A stretch of 64,000 nt of DNA from Arthrobacter citreus (GTDB lineage: Bacteria > Actinomycetota > Actinomycetes > Actinomycetales > Micrococcaceae). The stretch covers positions 2,542,001 to 2,606,000 of the forward strand of contig NZ_CP151657.1 of assembly GCF_038405225.1 (NCBI RefSeq), read 5' to 3'. Position numbers and translations under genes: made by a program. Of this stretch, positions 43,317 through 52,103 are shown piece after piece (within the stretch, counting starts at the first letter, position 1; each line of letters opens with the position of its first letter). The notes below the pieces were generated by a model. It was given only the letters and a program-made list of their open reading frames with translations. It ran no database searches and was not told the origin of the DNA.

Positions 43317-44210
43317 ATGACATCCCTCCTTCCTCCCGCACCCATCGCCGGTGCTGCGTTGGCGTCCGGACCGGCGGATTTACCGGCTGCTCCGGCACGA
43401 CGACGGCGGCCGCCGGGTGTCCGCCCCGCCCTGGCCCTGACTCTGCTGCCGGTGCTGCTGATCGCAGCCTGGGCGCTTTTTCCCGGCCTCTTCACCGGAC
43501 AGGATCCGATCAGCGGGATTCCGCAGGAGAAATTCCAGGCCCCCACCGCCGAGCACTGGTTCGGCACCGATCACCTGGGCCGGGATGTGTTTGCCCGCGT
43601 GGTGCACGGCACGTCGCAGACGTTCCTGACCGCCGGACTGGCCGTGCTGATCGGGCTCGTGGCCGGAACCCTCATCGGGGTTCTGGCCGCCACCGGCGGA
43701 CGCGCCGCCGATGCGGTCACCATGCGCCTGGTGGATGTCCTGCTCGCGGTCCCCGGTTTCCTGATCGCGCTGATCATCGTCACCGCGTCCGCACCGGGTC
43801 CGGTGTCCCTGGGCCTCGGAGTGGGCATCGCCGCCATCGCGTCCTTTGCCCGGGTGGTCCGGGCCGAAGTGCTGCGGGTGCGGAACCTGGAATTTGTGGA
43901 GGCGGCCTTCCTCACCGGCGGCACCTACTGGACCGTCCTGCGCCGGCACCTGCTGCCCAACGCCGCCGGACCGGTGCTGTCCCTCGTCGCCGTGGATCTT
44001 GGCGCCGCCATCCTCGTGGTCTCCTCGCTGGGCTTCCTGGGCTTCGGCGCTCCCCCGCCCGAGCCTGAATGGGGACTGCTGATCGCCGAGGGCCGCCAGT
44101 ACCTGGGCACCGCATGGTGGATGACCACCCTGCCCGGCCTCGTCATTGTCACCACTGTGGTCCTGCTGGCCGCCGTCGGCCGCCAGCTGCTCAAGAGCTT
44201 CCGGTTCTGA
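43317..44210 (+). CDS. ABC transporter permease (DppC type)
   Basis: 297 residues. DppC N-terminal region HWFGTDHLGRDVFARVVHGT (about 80-99) is followed by five or six helices and the EAA segment EFVEAAFLTGGTYWTVLRRHLLPN (in parts, about 190-212). A Pro/Ala-rich cytosolic start of ~30 residues precedes the first helix. Confidence 0.93.
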   Translation: MTSLLPPAPIAGAALASGPADLPAAPARRRRPPGVRPALALTLLPVLLIAAWALFPGLFTGQDPISGIPQEKFQAPTAEHWFGTDHLGRDVFARVVHGTSQTFLTAGLAVLIGLVAGTLIGVLAATGGRAADAVTMRLVDVLLAVPGFLIALIIVTASAPGPVSLGLGVGIAAIASFARVVRAEVLRVRNLEFVEAAFLTGGTYWTVLRRHLLPNAAGPVLSLVAVDLGAAILVVSSLGFLGFGAPPPEPEWGLLIAEGRQYLGTAWWMTTLPGLVIVTTVVLLAAVGRQLLKSFRF

Positions 44211-44223
44211 GAAAGGAACCCGC

Positions 44224-45993
44224 ATGAACTCCCCAGACACCCCGTCACCCGCTGCCCCACTTACTGAGTCCCCCGTCGATTTCCCTGCTGGCACTCCCGA
44301 AGACTCTTCCGAACGCGCCCTGCTCTCGGTGCGCGGGCTGACTGTCGAGTACGGCCGCGCCTCCGCCCGCACCGGCAACGCTGCCGCCCCGGCGGCCGCC
44401 GGCGTCAACCTGGCGGTGAACCGCGGCGAAGTGGTGGCGATAGTGGGTGAATCCGGATCCGGAAAATCCACCCTGGCCAAGGCGATCATCGGGCTGCTGC
44501 CGGAGACCGGGCATATCACCGCCGGGAGCATTACCTTCGACGGGCAGGACCTGACCGGCCTGTCCGACGCCGGTTTCCGACGGCTGCGGGGCCGCCGCAT
44601 CGGCCTGGTTCCCCAGGATCCCGGAGCATCCCTGGACCCGGTGAAAACCATCGGCTCGCAGGTTGCCGAAATCTTCCGTCTGCACCCTGACGCGGGACCG
44701 CAGGGAAAACGCCTCACCCGGGCCGAGCTGCGCGGCGAGGTGGTCCGGCTGCTGGAGCTGGTCGGCATCGACCGTCCGGAAGAACGTGTGCGCCAGTATC
44801 CGCACGAGCTCTCCGGCGGGCTCAAGCAGCGGGTCCTCATCGCCATCGCCTTTGCCCTGCAGCCGGACCTGCTGATTGCCGACGAACCCACTTCGGCCCT
44901 GGATGTGACGGTACAGAGCCGGGTGCTGGACGTTTTCGGGCGGCTGGCCTCCACCTACGGAACCGCAGTCCTGTTTGTCACGCATGACCTGGCCGTGGCC
45001 ACCGACTACGCCTCGCGCGTGGTCGTGATGAACAACGGCCGGATCCGCGAGGACCGGCCGGTCCTGGACATTCTCACGCGCCCCGAGGACCCGTACACCG
45101 CGCAGCTGCTCGCCGGCGCCTCTCCCGGCCGCCGGGCCGACCAGGAGCAGGCCCGGCCGTCGTCGTCGCCGCCGTCGTCCGCAGTTCCCGCCCTGGAAGT
45201 CGCGGACCTGGCCAAGGTCTTTTCCCGCACCGGCACCGAACGCCGGGCCGTGGACGGAGTGTCCTTCGCGGTCCGGGCCGGGACCACCTTCGCGCTCGTC
45301 GGGGAATCGGGCTCCGGCAAATCCACCACCGCCCGGTTGATCCTGCGGCTGCTGGATCCCACCGGCGGCACCATCCGGGTTGCCGGCGAGGATGTCACCG
45401 CCATCGCTGGAAAAGGACGGCGGGACCTCTGGCGCAGCCTGCAGCTGGTCTATCAGAATCCGGACACGGCGCTGGATCCGCGGCTGAGCGTCGAGGACAT
45501 CATCGGTGAACCGTTGCGCAATTACCGGATTGGTTCCAAGAATGAGCAAAAGGCGCGGGTGGCCGAGCTGCTGGAACAGGTGAATTTGCCCTCCCGCCTG
45601 GGACGGAGCCGGCCGATGGAGCTGTCCGGCGGCCAGCGGCAGCGGGTGGCCATTGCCCGCGCGCTGGCACCGGGCGCCCGGACGCTGGTCCTCGACGAGG
45701 CCCTGAGCGCCCTGGATGTCCTGACCCAGGCGCAGGTCCTGGAACTGCTGAAGTCTCTGCAGGCGGAGCTCGGCCTGTCCTACCTGTTCATTTCGCATGA
45801 CCTGCACGTGGTGGAACAGGTCTCGGACGACGTCGGCGTTATGCACCGCGGGCACCTCGTCGAAACCGGGCCCACCGCCGCCATCTTCGCGAATCCCGCC
45901 AGCGAGTACACCCGGCGGCTCCTTGCCGCGAACCCCGGGCACCGGCTCCGGGACCTCGCCGCGTCCCGGGAGCTGGCCATTTCCCAGGCCTGA
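44224..45993 (+). CDS. fused dual ATPase of the ABC importer (DppD-DppF type)
   Basis: 589 residues, with two nucleotide-binding domains in one chain. Walker A GESGSGKST appears near residues 76 and 359; the signature motifs are LSGGLKQR (~197) and LSGGQRQR (~467), each followed by a Walker B (LLIADEP; TLVLDEA). A proline/serine-rich linker (PSSSPPSSA) joins the halves. It energises both permeases. Fusion of the usual two subunits is common in Actinobacteria. Confidence 0.93.
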   Translation: MNSPDTPSPAAPLTESPVDFPAGTPEDSSERALLSVRGLTVEYGRASARTGNAAAPAAAGVNLAVNRGEVVAIVGESGSGKSTLAKAIIGLLPETGHITAGSITFDGQDLTGLSDAGFRRLRGRRIGLVPQDPGASLDPVKTIGSQVAEIFRLHPDAGPQGKRLTRAELRGEVVRLLELVGIDRPEERVRQYPHELSGGLKQRVLIAIAFALQPDLLIADEPTSALDVTVQSRVLDVFGRLASTYGTAVLFVTHDLAVATDYASRVVVMNNGRIREDRPVLDILTRPEDPYTAQLLAGASPGRRADQEQARPSSSPPSSAVPALEVADLAKVFSRTGTERRAVDGVSFAVRAGTTFALVGESGSGKSTTARLILRLLDPTGGTIRVAGEDVTAIAGKGRRDLWRSLQLVYQNPDTALDPRLSVEDIIGEPLRNYRIGSKNEQKARVAELLEQVNLPSRLGRSRPMELSGGQRQRVAIARALAPGARTLVLDEALSALDVLTQAQVLELLKSLQAELGLSYLFISHDLHVVEQVSDDVGVMHRGHLVETGPTAAIFANPASEYTRRLLAANPGHRLRDLAASRELAISQA

Positions 45994-46036
45994 GCAGCTT
46001 CCATGTTTCCCACCCTCCCCTTCCGAAAGGAACCCC

Positions 46037-47308
46037 ATGACCCGCACCAGCAGCATCACCCTGAACCATCGAACCGCCACCGGCGAGGCCCGGTACGCTG
46101 CCCTCGCCGCCCGGTTCCGTCCGGTTTTTGAGCGCATCGCCACCGGAGCGCTGGACCGCGAACAATCCCGAACCCTGCCGTTTGAACAGGTGCGCTGGCT
46201 CCAGGACTCCGGCTTCACCGCGCTCCGCGTCCCGGCCGGGCACGGCGGAGACCCGGTCAGCGCCGAACACCTGTTCCGGCTGCTGATGGAGCTGGCGGCG
46301 GCGGACTCGAACGTGGCGCATCTGCTGCGTTCCCACTTCGCGTTCGGCGAGACCGCAGCCCTGCAGCCGGCCGCCTTCCGGGAGCTATGGTTTCCACGGA
46401 TCCTCGCCGGGCAGATCTTCGGCAACGCCGCCACCGAGCGCTCCGGCAACGCGTTGGGCACCACCTCCACCACCCTGCGGCAGGAAGCCGGCCGGTGGCT
46501 GTTGCGCGGGGAAAAGTACTACACGACTGGCAGCATCTTCGCGGACTGGGTGGTGGTCATGGCCAGCACCGCCGGTGTGGAGGGACGGCAGTACGCCGTC
46601 GTGCCGGCCGACGCTCCAGGGGTGAGCATCGTCGATGACTGGGACGGCTTCGGCCAGCCGCTCACCGGCACCGGAACCGCCGTGTTTGATGACGTGCCGG
46701 TGGAGACTGGGAACATTCTGCAGCGCCAGGTCACCAGCACCCTGGAACCCGCGTTTTTCCAACTGTTCCTGCTGGCCGTCCTTGCGGGAATCGGCCGGGC
46801 GGCCCTGCACGACGCCACGGATCTGGTGCACTCACGCACCCGCACCTTCAACACCGGCTCCGGACAGCTGTTCCGCGACGATCCCATCATCCAGGAACAC
46901 GTCGGCCAGCTCGCCGCGAAGGTGTACACCGCTGAAGCCGTGGTCACCGCAGCCGCGCGTGACCTCGATGCCGCGGCCGATCCTTCCCTGGAGCTGTCAT
47001 CCGAGCAGGCGTTCCTGCGCGCCGAACTGGCGGTGCAGCAGGCCCACGTTGCGGTTCCCGGCCTGGTGCTGGATGCCGCGAGCGCCCTTTTTGATGTCAC
47101 CGGCGCCTCCGCCGTCAGCCGCAGCAGGGGCCTGGACCGGCACTGGCGCAACGCCCGCACCGTCGCCACGCACAACCCCAGTGCCTTCAAGGCCCGGTCC
47201 GTCGGTGACTATCTGGTCAACGGCACCATCCCCACCGGCCTGCACAGCATCGGCGACGTCCCGCCGTCGTCCGCTGCCCCGTCCACCACCCCTGGAGCGA
47301 TTTCCTGA
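46037..47308 (+). CDS. acyl-CoA dehydrogenase-like flavin monooxygenase (DszC/SfnC type)
   Basis: 423 residues from the ATG at 46037, with GAAAGGA upstream. Acyl-CoA dehydrogenase fold: LLMELAAADSNVAHLLRSHF (about 85-104), EKYYTTGSIFADWVVVMAS (about 160-178), and a C-terminal helical domain with HWRNARTVATHNP (about 375-387), a hallmark of the DszC/SfnC and ThcD-like oxygenases. Such enzymes use FMNH2 made by a separate reductase to oxygenate a sulfur atom. A reductase gene is not in this window. Confidence 0.85.
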   Translation: MTRTSSITLNHRTATGEARYAALAARFRPVFERIATGALDREQSRTLPFEQVRWLQDSGFTALRVPAGHGGDPVSAEHLFRLLMELAAADSNVAHLLRSHFAFGETAALQPAAFRELWFPRILAGQIFGNAATERSGNALGTTSTTLRQEAGRWLLRGEKYYTTGSIFADWVVVMASTAGVEGRQYAVVPADAPGVSIVDDWDGFGQPLTGTGTAVFDDVPVETGNILQRQVTSTLEPAFFQLFLLAVLAGIGRAALHDATDLVHSRTRTFNTGSGQLFRDDPIIQEHVGQLAAKVYTAEAVVTAAARDLDAAADPSLELSSEQAFLRAELAVQQAHVAVPGLVLDAASALFDVTGASAVSRSRGLDRHWRNARTVATHNPSAFKARSVGDYLVNGTIPTGLHSIGDVPPSSAAPSTTPGAIS

Positions 47309-48693
47309 TGTCAACGTTCACCCCCCGCCCCCGGCTGCTGCTCAGCGCCTTCGCCATGAACACCACCAGCCACATCCTCGGCGGCCTGTGGCGCCACCCC
47401 GACGCCCAGCAGCACCGCTTCAACGAGCTTGGACTGTGGACGGATCTGGCGGCCCAGCTGGAAGCGGCGAAGTTCGACGCACTGTTCCTCGCCGACGTCG
47501 TCGGGCTCTACGGCCATCACGACGGCGGGTGGGCCTCGCATGTGGAACGCGGACTGCAGGTGCCGGCGAATGATCCGCTGGTGCTGCAGTCGGCGCTGGC
47601 TGCCCGGACCGAGCATCTGGGGCTGGCGCTGACCAGCTCGGTGGTGCAGGCGCATCCGTTCCAGTTTGCCCGCCAGCTGTCCACGCTGGATCATCTCAGC
47701 GGCGGCCGGGTGGCGTGGAACATCGTGACCAGCGTGCTGGAGAACGCACACCGCAACTTTGGCGGCGACGGACTGGCCGAGCATGACAGCCGCTACGACT
47801 GGGCGGACGAGTACCTCGAGGTTTGCTACAAACTCTGGGAGGGCTCGTGGGACGATGGCGCGCTGGTCCAGGACAAGGCCGCCGGGATCCACGCCGATCC
47901 GGCGCAGGTGCATAAGATCCTGCACCGCGGCCCGCGCTACTGCGTGGACGGACCGCACCTGTCCGCGCCCTCGCAGCAGAGCACGCCGGTGCTGTTCCAG
48001 GCCGGCAGCTCCGGGCGCGGGCAGCAGTTTGCCGCCGCCAACGCCGAAGCGGTGTTCATCTTCGCCCCGCACACCGCCTACGCGAAGAAGACCACCGACT
48101 CCGTCCGGGCGCTGGCCCGCGGTCTGGGCCGGCGCAATGAGGACATCAAGTTCTTCGCCGGACTGTCCTTCGTGGTCGGTTCCACCGAGGCCGAGGTGAA
48201 GGCCAAACAGGCCGACTTTGACGAGTACCTGGATTTGGACGCGATCGTTGCGCACATCGGCGGCGGCATCGGCGTCGACCTTGGCGGCCTGCCGCTGGAC
48301 ACCACGCTCGGCGACCTGCGGACCGACGGCGCCCGCGGCGTGCTGGAGGCATTGTTCGCGTCGGTGCCCGGCGGGAATCCGACCATCGCCGATGTTGCCC
48401 GTTACCGTGCCTACAACCAGCAGATCGCCGGCACTCCGGAGCAGATCGTGGACCAGCTGGAGACCTGGCAGGACGCCGGAGTGGACGGCATCAACATCAT
48501 CAACCAGATCCTGCCCGGCTCCTATACGGACTTCATCGACGGGGTGCTGCCGGAGCTGCGGCGCCGCGGCCTCGCCCAGACGGAGTACCGTCCCGGCACC
48601 CTGCGGGAGAAAATGTTCGACGGCGATGCGCGGCTGCCGTCCCGGCATCCGGGCACGAAGTACCGCGGGGCGTTTTCCTCGGTGGAGGTTTAG
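47308..48693 (+). CDS. LLM-class flavin monooxygenase, NtaA/SnaA/DszA family
   Basis: 461 residues, TGATG overlap with the previous gene. TIM-barrel family features: LLLSAFAMNTTSHILGGLWR at the start, FLADVVGLYGHHDGG (about 63-77), LSTLDHLSGGRVAWNIVTS (about 125-143) and FQAGSSGRGQQFAA (about 230). Family members cleave C-S or C-N bonds of sulfones or chelators with FMNH2 and oxygen. With the DszC-like gene it completes an oxygenate-then-cleave desulfurisation pair under riboswitch control. Confidence 0.92.
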   Translation: MSTFTPRPRLLLSAFAMNTTSHILGGLWRHPDAQQHRFNELGLWTDLAAQLEAAKFDALFLADVVGLYGHHDGGWASHVERGLQVPANDPLVLQSALAARTEHLGLALTSSVVQAHPFQFARQLSTLDHLSGGRVAWNIVTSVLENAHRNFGGDGLAEHDSRYDWADEYLEVCYKLWEGSWDDGALVQDKAAGIHADPAQVHKILHRGPRYCVDGPHLSAPSQQSTPVLFQAGSSGRGQQFAAANAEAVFIFAPHTAYAKKTTDSVRALARGLGRRNEDIKFFAGLSFVVGSTEAEVKAKQADFDEYLDLDAIVAHIGGGIGVDLGGLPLDTTLGDLRTDGARGVLEALFASVPGGNPTIADVARYRAYNQQIAGTPEQIVDQLETWQDAGVDGINIINQILPGSYTDFIDGVLPELRRRGLAQTEYRPGTLREKMFDGDARLPSRHPGTKYRGAFSSVEV

Positions 48694-49090
48694 GGGGGGG
48701 TGTTCGGGCGGTAGGGGAGGGTTGCGGACGGGCGGGCGGGCGGATGTCTGCGTGGCACCGCGGCCGCGGGCACGGATGGTCCGAGCACACGTTCCCACCC
48801 TATGGGGCTGCTGTTGCACCTGAGGTCCCATCAGCCCCACCAGATAACAAAGGGTGGGAACGTGTGTCGGCGCGTTGCACATGGTTGCCTCACGACGAGT
48901 TATTACCCCGGGAGCCCGCTCAGGCGGCAAGGCAGCGTTCGGCGGAATTAATGAGCGAGAGAGTGTATCCCGGTTCGAAGGATGCCGATAAGGGTGCTGC
49001 CGCCTTAGTCCCTTTTCTCCTCGAATGATCATTGATGCACTTGTCTGCGCTCATGCTGGGAAAGTCGGGTTCACTAGCTGAGGAGTGATC
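48694..49090. other. structured intergenic region after the sulfur operon
   Basis: 397 bases without a convincing gene. It begins with a very G-rich tract (48691-48745; at least five G-runs of three or more), then the long hairpin at 48786-48866. From about 48870 to 49080 the DNA has ordinary composition and only short frames. The ribosome-binding GAGGAG of the next gene is at 49079-49084. A GGTTCGAAGG segment near 48975 looks like a T-loop but has no tRNA around it. Confidence 0.6.
48786..48866. repeat. large two-level hairpin element
   Basis: Perfect 16-bp arms CACACGTTCCCACCCT (48786-48801) and AGGGTGGGAACGTGTG (48851-48866) enclose a 49-nt loop. The loop itself holds a 7-bp stem GGGGCTG (48804-48810)/CAGCCCC (48832-48838). 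No T-tract. It looks like a structured RNA, a recombination/repeat element or a bulky terminator. Confidence 0.6.
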
Positions 49091-49747
49091 ATGTCAGAGA
49101 ATCAGCCAGCCAATATGCCTCCATATGATCCACGTGATGCACGCGCTCAGGCAAAGGCAGCCAAGGCCTATGAGAAGGCGCGGCGCCCCTGGTACAAGAA
49201 GAAGCGGTTCATCCTGCCCCTGGCGCTCATCGTCCTGATTATCATCATCAGCATCGCCACTTCCGGCGGCGGTGGAGGGAACGACACAACGGGAACAACC
49301 AATACGGATCCCACCTCAGAGCCAACGGTTACCGAAAGCCAGCCGCCTGCGTTCCCGGGTGCGCAGGAAAGTGACGTCGTTGGCCAGGCCGGCGAGACCC
49401 TGACGCTGGGTGACATCGCCGTCACATCAACACCGCTAATTGCAGGTGACGCGGCCTTCGGCGGATCGGTTCTGTGCACTACCGCAACTGTCCAGAACAA
49501 CTCCAGCGAAACTATCGACTTCAGCACGTTCGATTGGAAGTTGCAGGCGCCCTCAGGGACGATCAACAACACGACAATCACCGGAAGCCAGAACCTGCTT
49601 TCGACGGGGCAAGTAGCACCAGGCGGAACAGCTACGGGCGACATCTGCTTTGACAATGAGCCTGCCGAAGCCGGGCAATCTGTAGTTCTCTATGAACCCA
49701 TCTTTGACTTCTTCTCAGATCGCGGGGCTTGGATCAACACACAGTAA
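49091..49747 (+). CDS. membrane-anchored DUF4352-like protein
   Basis: 218 residues from the ATG at 49091, six bases after GAGGAG; a GTG two codons earlier is possible. A basic cytosolic segment (ARRPWYKKKR) precedes one membrane helix (~40-57), then a Gly/Thr/Ser linker and a beta-rich C-terminal domain of about 125 residues (TLTLGDIAVTSTPLIAG, SETIDFSTFDWKLQAPSG) like the immunoglobulin-type DUF4352 fold. Composition is clearly less GC-rich than in the flanking genes, which suggests later acquisition. Function unknown. Confidence 0.8.
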   Translation: MSENQPANMPPYDPRDARAQAKAAKAYEKARRPWYKKKRFILPLALIVLIIIISIATSGGGGGNDTTGTTNTDPTSEPTVTESQPPAFPGAQESDVVGQAGETLTLGDIAVTSTPLIAGDAAFGGSVLCTTATVQNNSSETIDFSTFDWKLQAPSGTINNTTITGSQNLLSTGQVAPGGTATGDICFDNEPAEAGQSVVLYEPIFDFFSDRGAWINTQ

Positions 49748-49756
49748 GCCCACGCT

Positions 49757-50965
49757 TTAGACCCGCCGCACGTGCTCCGGCGTCAGCTCGGCGAGACTGG
49801 TGACGCCGAGCAGCTGCATCACCGTCGTCATCTCGGTGCGCAGCAGCTCCAGAGTCCGCTCGGCGCCCTGCCGCCCGCCGGCCATCAGCCCGTACAGGTA
49901 GGCCCGGCCAATCAGGGTGAAGTCGGCGCCGGCGGCAATAGCGGCCACAATGTCCCCGCCGGACATGATGCCCGAGTCCAGGATGATCTCCGCCTCGGGC
50001 CCGACGGCGGCGCGGATGGCGGGCAGGATCCGCAGCGGCACGGGCGCCCGGTCCAGCTGCCGGCCGCCGTGGTTGGACACCACAATCGCGTCCGCCCCGC
50101 GGGCGAAAACCTCGACGGCGTCGGCCGGGTTCTGGATGCCCTTGACGATCAGCTTGCCCGGCCAGGCCGCGCGCAGCCAGTCCAGGTCCGCCATGTTCAG
50201 CGACGGTTCAAACATGGAGTTCACCGTCTCGGCCAAGGACACCCGCTCCCCCTCGAAGTTGGCGAACCCCAGTGGTTTGGTGGTGAGGAAGTTGAACCAC
50301 CATTCCGGCCGGTAGGAGGCGTCCAGGATGGTCTTCGGCGTCAGGGTGGGCGGCATGGTCATGCCGTTGCGGGTGTCCCGCAGCCGCGCCCCGGCCACCG
50401 GGGTGTCCACCGTGACAATCAGGGCGCCGTAGCCGGCGGCGGCCGCACGGCTGACCAGTTCCTGGGACCGCTCGCGGTCCTTCCAGAGGTAGAGCTGGAA
50501 CCATTTGGCGGCGTCGGGCACCGTCTCGGTGAGTTCCTCGATGGAGGCCGTGCCCATGGTGGAGAGAGAAAAAGGTATGCCGAACGCGGCCGCGGCCTGC
50601 GCTCCCCCAACCTCGCCCTCGGAGTGCATCAGCCGGGTCAGTCCGGTGGGGCCGATGCCCACCGGCATGGCTGATTCGGTGCCGGCGATCTTGGTGCTCA
50701 GGTCCACGCTCGTGACGTCGCGCAGCACGTTCGGCACGAACTCAACTTCGTCAAACGCCGCCCGGTTCCGGCGCAGCGTCTGCTCGCCGAAGGATCCGCC
50801 GTCCACATAGTCGAAGGCCGCCGTCGGAATCCGCCGCTTGGCAATGTCCCGCAGCTCCCACACATTGGTGGCCTTTGCCAGCCGTGCGCGACGGCGGTCC
50901 AGGTCGAAGGCCTTGAACTGAACAAGGTCGCGGAGTTCGGAGTACTGGGGAATTCGGCGTTTCAT
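49757..50965 (-). CDS. lldD: FMN-dependent alpha-hydroxy acid dehydrogenase (L-lactate dehydrogenase type)
   Basis: 402 residues, full length. FMN-site and catalytic segments are present: FDYVDGGSFGEQTLRRN, the GIGPTGLTRL start of the barrel, TVDTPVAGARLRDTRNG, IVSNHGGRQLDRAP (catalytic His and Arg) and ILDSGIMSGGDIVAAIAAGAD near the end. Oxidises L-lactate or a related 2-hydroxy acid, passing electrons to the respiratory chain in LldD. Glycolate or mandelate relatives cannot be excluded. Confidence 0.92.
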   Translation of the reverse strand: MKRRIPQYSELRDLVQFKAFDLDRRRARLAKATNVWELRDIAKRRIPTAAFDYVDGGSFGEQTLRRNRAAFDEVEFVPNVLRDVTSVDLSTKIAGTESAMPVGIGPTGLTRLMHSEGEVGGAQAAAAFGIPFSLSTMGTASIEELTETVPDAAKWFQLYLWKDRERSQELVSRAAAAGYGALIVTVDTPVAGARLRDTRNGMTMPPTLTPKTILDASYRPEWWFNFLTTKPLGFANFEGERVSLAETVNSMFEPSLNMADLDWLRAAWPGKLIVKGIQNPADAVEVFARGADAIVVSNHGGRQLDRAPVPLRILPAIRAAVGPEAEIILDSGIMSGGDIVAAIAAGADFTLIGRAYLYGLMAGGRQGAERTLELLRTEMTTVMQLLGVTSLAELTPEHVRRV

Positions 50966-51037
50966 GGCTGCTTTCTGGCTCGGTGTGACGCCAGTCTAGG
51001 TCGGCCGGGTTGCCGTGCAGGAGAGGGAAACCGTTCG

Positions 51038-51955
51038 TTACGCGGCGGCGATCTCATCCAGATGCAGGATGACGTGCTGTTTGAATGCCACTGCCGTTTC
51101 CGCGTTGAAGGCAATACAGGTCCTGCCCACCAAAGCAGCTACCTCATCTTTGACTGCCGGAGTCTCGGGCTGCCGGCCGGGTTGGATTACCCCGGCTTCG
51201 TTCACCAATATGTAGCCCCATTCGAAGAGCGAGTCACAACCCAACGAACAGATCAACATAGCGTTGGTACCGAAACTCCTGCGCTCTTGATCGCTGCAGC
51301 GACTGCGCGGTTTGATGTGGCCTGCAATGAGCAGGCGTGATGGATACAATTTTCCGCAAGTCGAGCATTCTGCCGCCGTTCGATCGTTTAGCAACTGCTG
51401 ACGAAGGTCTCTCTGTTCAACCCGAAGTTTAGTCAAGGCTTCAGAATCGGTGTCTTGCCCATCCCAGTAATGATCCGGGCGGCCCATGAACCCTTCATCC
51501 ATGGCCGGCACAGCGATACCCAATTCTTCCAAGAGGCGCAGTCCTTCCTCCTCCGTCAAACTTGAGAGAAACCGCTGGTCAGGTCTCGCGCTGGCGTGAA
51601 ACGGAGCGTCCTTCCTGCCATATTCGATCAGCTCCGCTACACGCTCGTAGTGCAGCTTCAGCCCTGTCGCGAGGGGACGGACGCGAACGAGCCAGCCTTG
51701 GTTTTCTTCGCCTGGCCGGGCAGGGTAGCCAGCGGGCCGTAGCCAGTCCTGCGACTCCTCAGTGACAACGCTGACCGCACGCAGGAACCTGCTCTTGTGA
51801 TGGAAAACGATGTCGCCGGGCCGTAACTGCTTGATGAAGGCCCGAGAATTATCGAGCTTGCGGCCGTTCGGTCTTGGGCAGGTCCACAGAGTGCCTGCGG
51901 CGATCGCCTCGTCGTAGTTGCTGTTTTGCGTCGCCCACCAGTAATTCATGGGCAC
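51038..51955 (-). CDS. EVE-like domain fused to HNH endonuclease (probable modification-dependent restriction enzyme)
   Basis: About 305 residues from a GTG at 51955, nine bases after AGGAGG; the ATG at 51949 is the alternative. N-terminal part (about 1-130) has the EVE/PUA-like pattern NYWWATQNSNYDEAIAAGTLW, RPGDIVFHHKS, FLRAVSVVTEES, with an aromatic-rich pocket as in modified-base readers. The C-terminal HNH_2-like part has CSTCG, AGHIKPRS, NAMLICSLGCDSLFEWGY (about 220-270), where a Cys lies at the place where many members have His. Base composition is lower in GC than neighbours. Solitary, with no methylase nearby, as expected for a type IV system. Confidence 0.8.
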   Translation of the reverse strand: MPMNYWWATQNSNYDEAIAAGTLWTCPRPNGRKLDNSRAFIKQLRPGDIVFHHKSRFLRAVSVVTEESQDWLRPAGYPARPGEENQGWLVRVRPLATGLKLHYERVAELIEYGRKDAPFHASARPDQRFLSSLTEEEGLRLLEELGIAVPAMDEGFMGRPDHYWDGQDTDSEALTKLRVEQRDLRQQLLNDRTAAECSTCGKLYPSRLLIAGHIKPRSRCSDQERRSFGTNAMLICSLGCDSLFEWGYILVNEAGVIQPGRQPETPAVKDEVAALVGRTCIAFNAETAVAFKQHVILHLDEIAAA

Positions 51956-52103
51956 ACTCTGCCACCTCCTCAGGACGGCTAACAGCCGACGCGCGGCGGT
52001 CTGCAAGAGGATGTCACAGAATCTCGCGTTGGTGGACCTGCATCATCGGGTTTGAAACGTGGATGAACGATCTATGCCCTCCATCCACCTTTTGGTCCCA
52101 GTC

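Noticed and set aside
44245-46473. 742-codon minus-strand frame opposite the ATPase and the DszC-like gene
   Set aside because: Gly/Gln/His-rich antisense shadow with no domain; both plus-strand genes are certain.
48960-48990. tRNA-like T-loop sequence (GGTTCGAAGG)
   Set aside because: No acceptor, D or anticodon stems can be formed around it.
48744-49028. 94-codon plus-strand frame
   Set aside because: It runs through the 81-base hairpin, has no ribosome-binding site and its product has no domain-like pattern.
47311-49032. 573-codon minus-strand frame opposite the LLM monooxygenase
   Set aside because: Antisense shadow, and it extends through the G-rich tract and hairpin.
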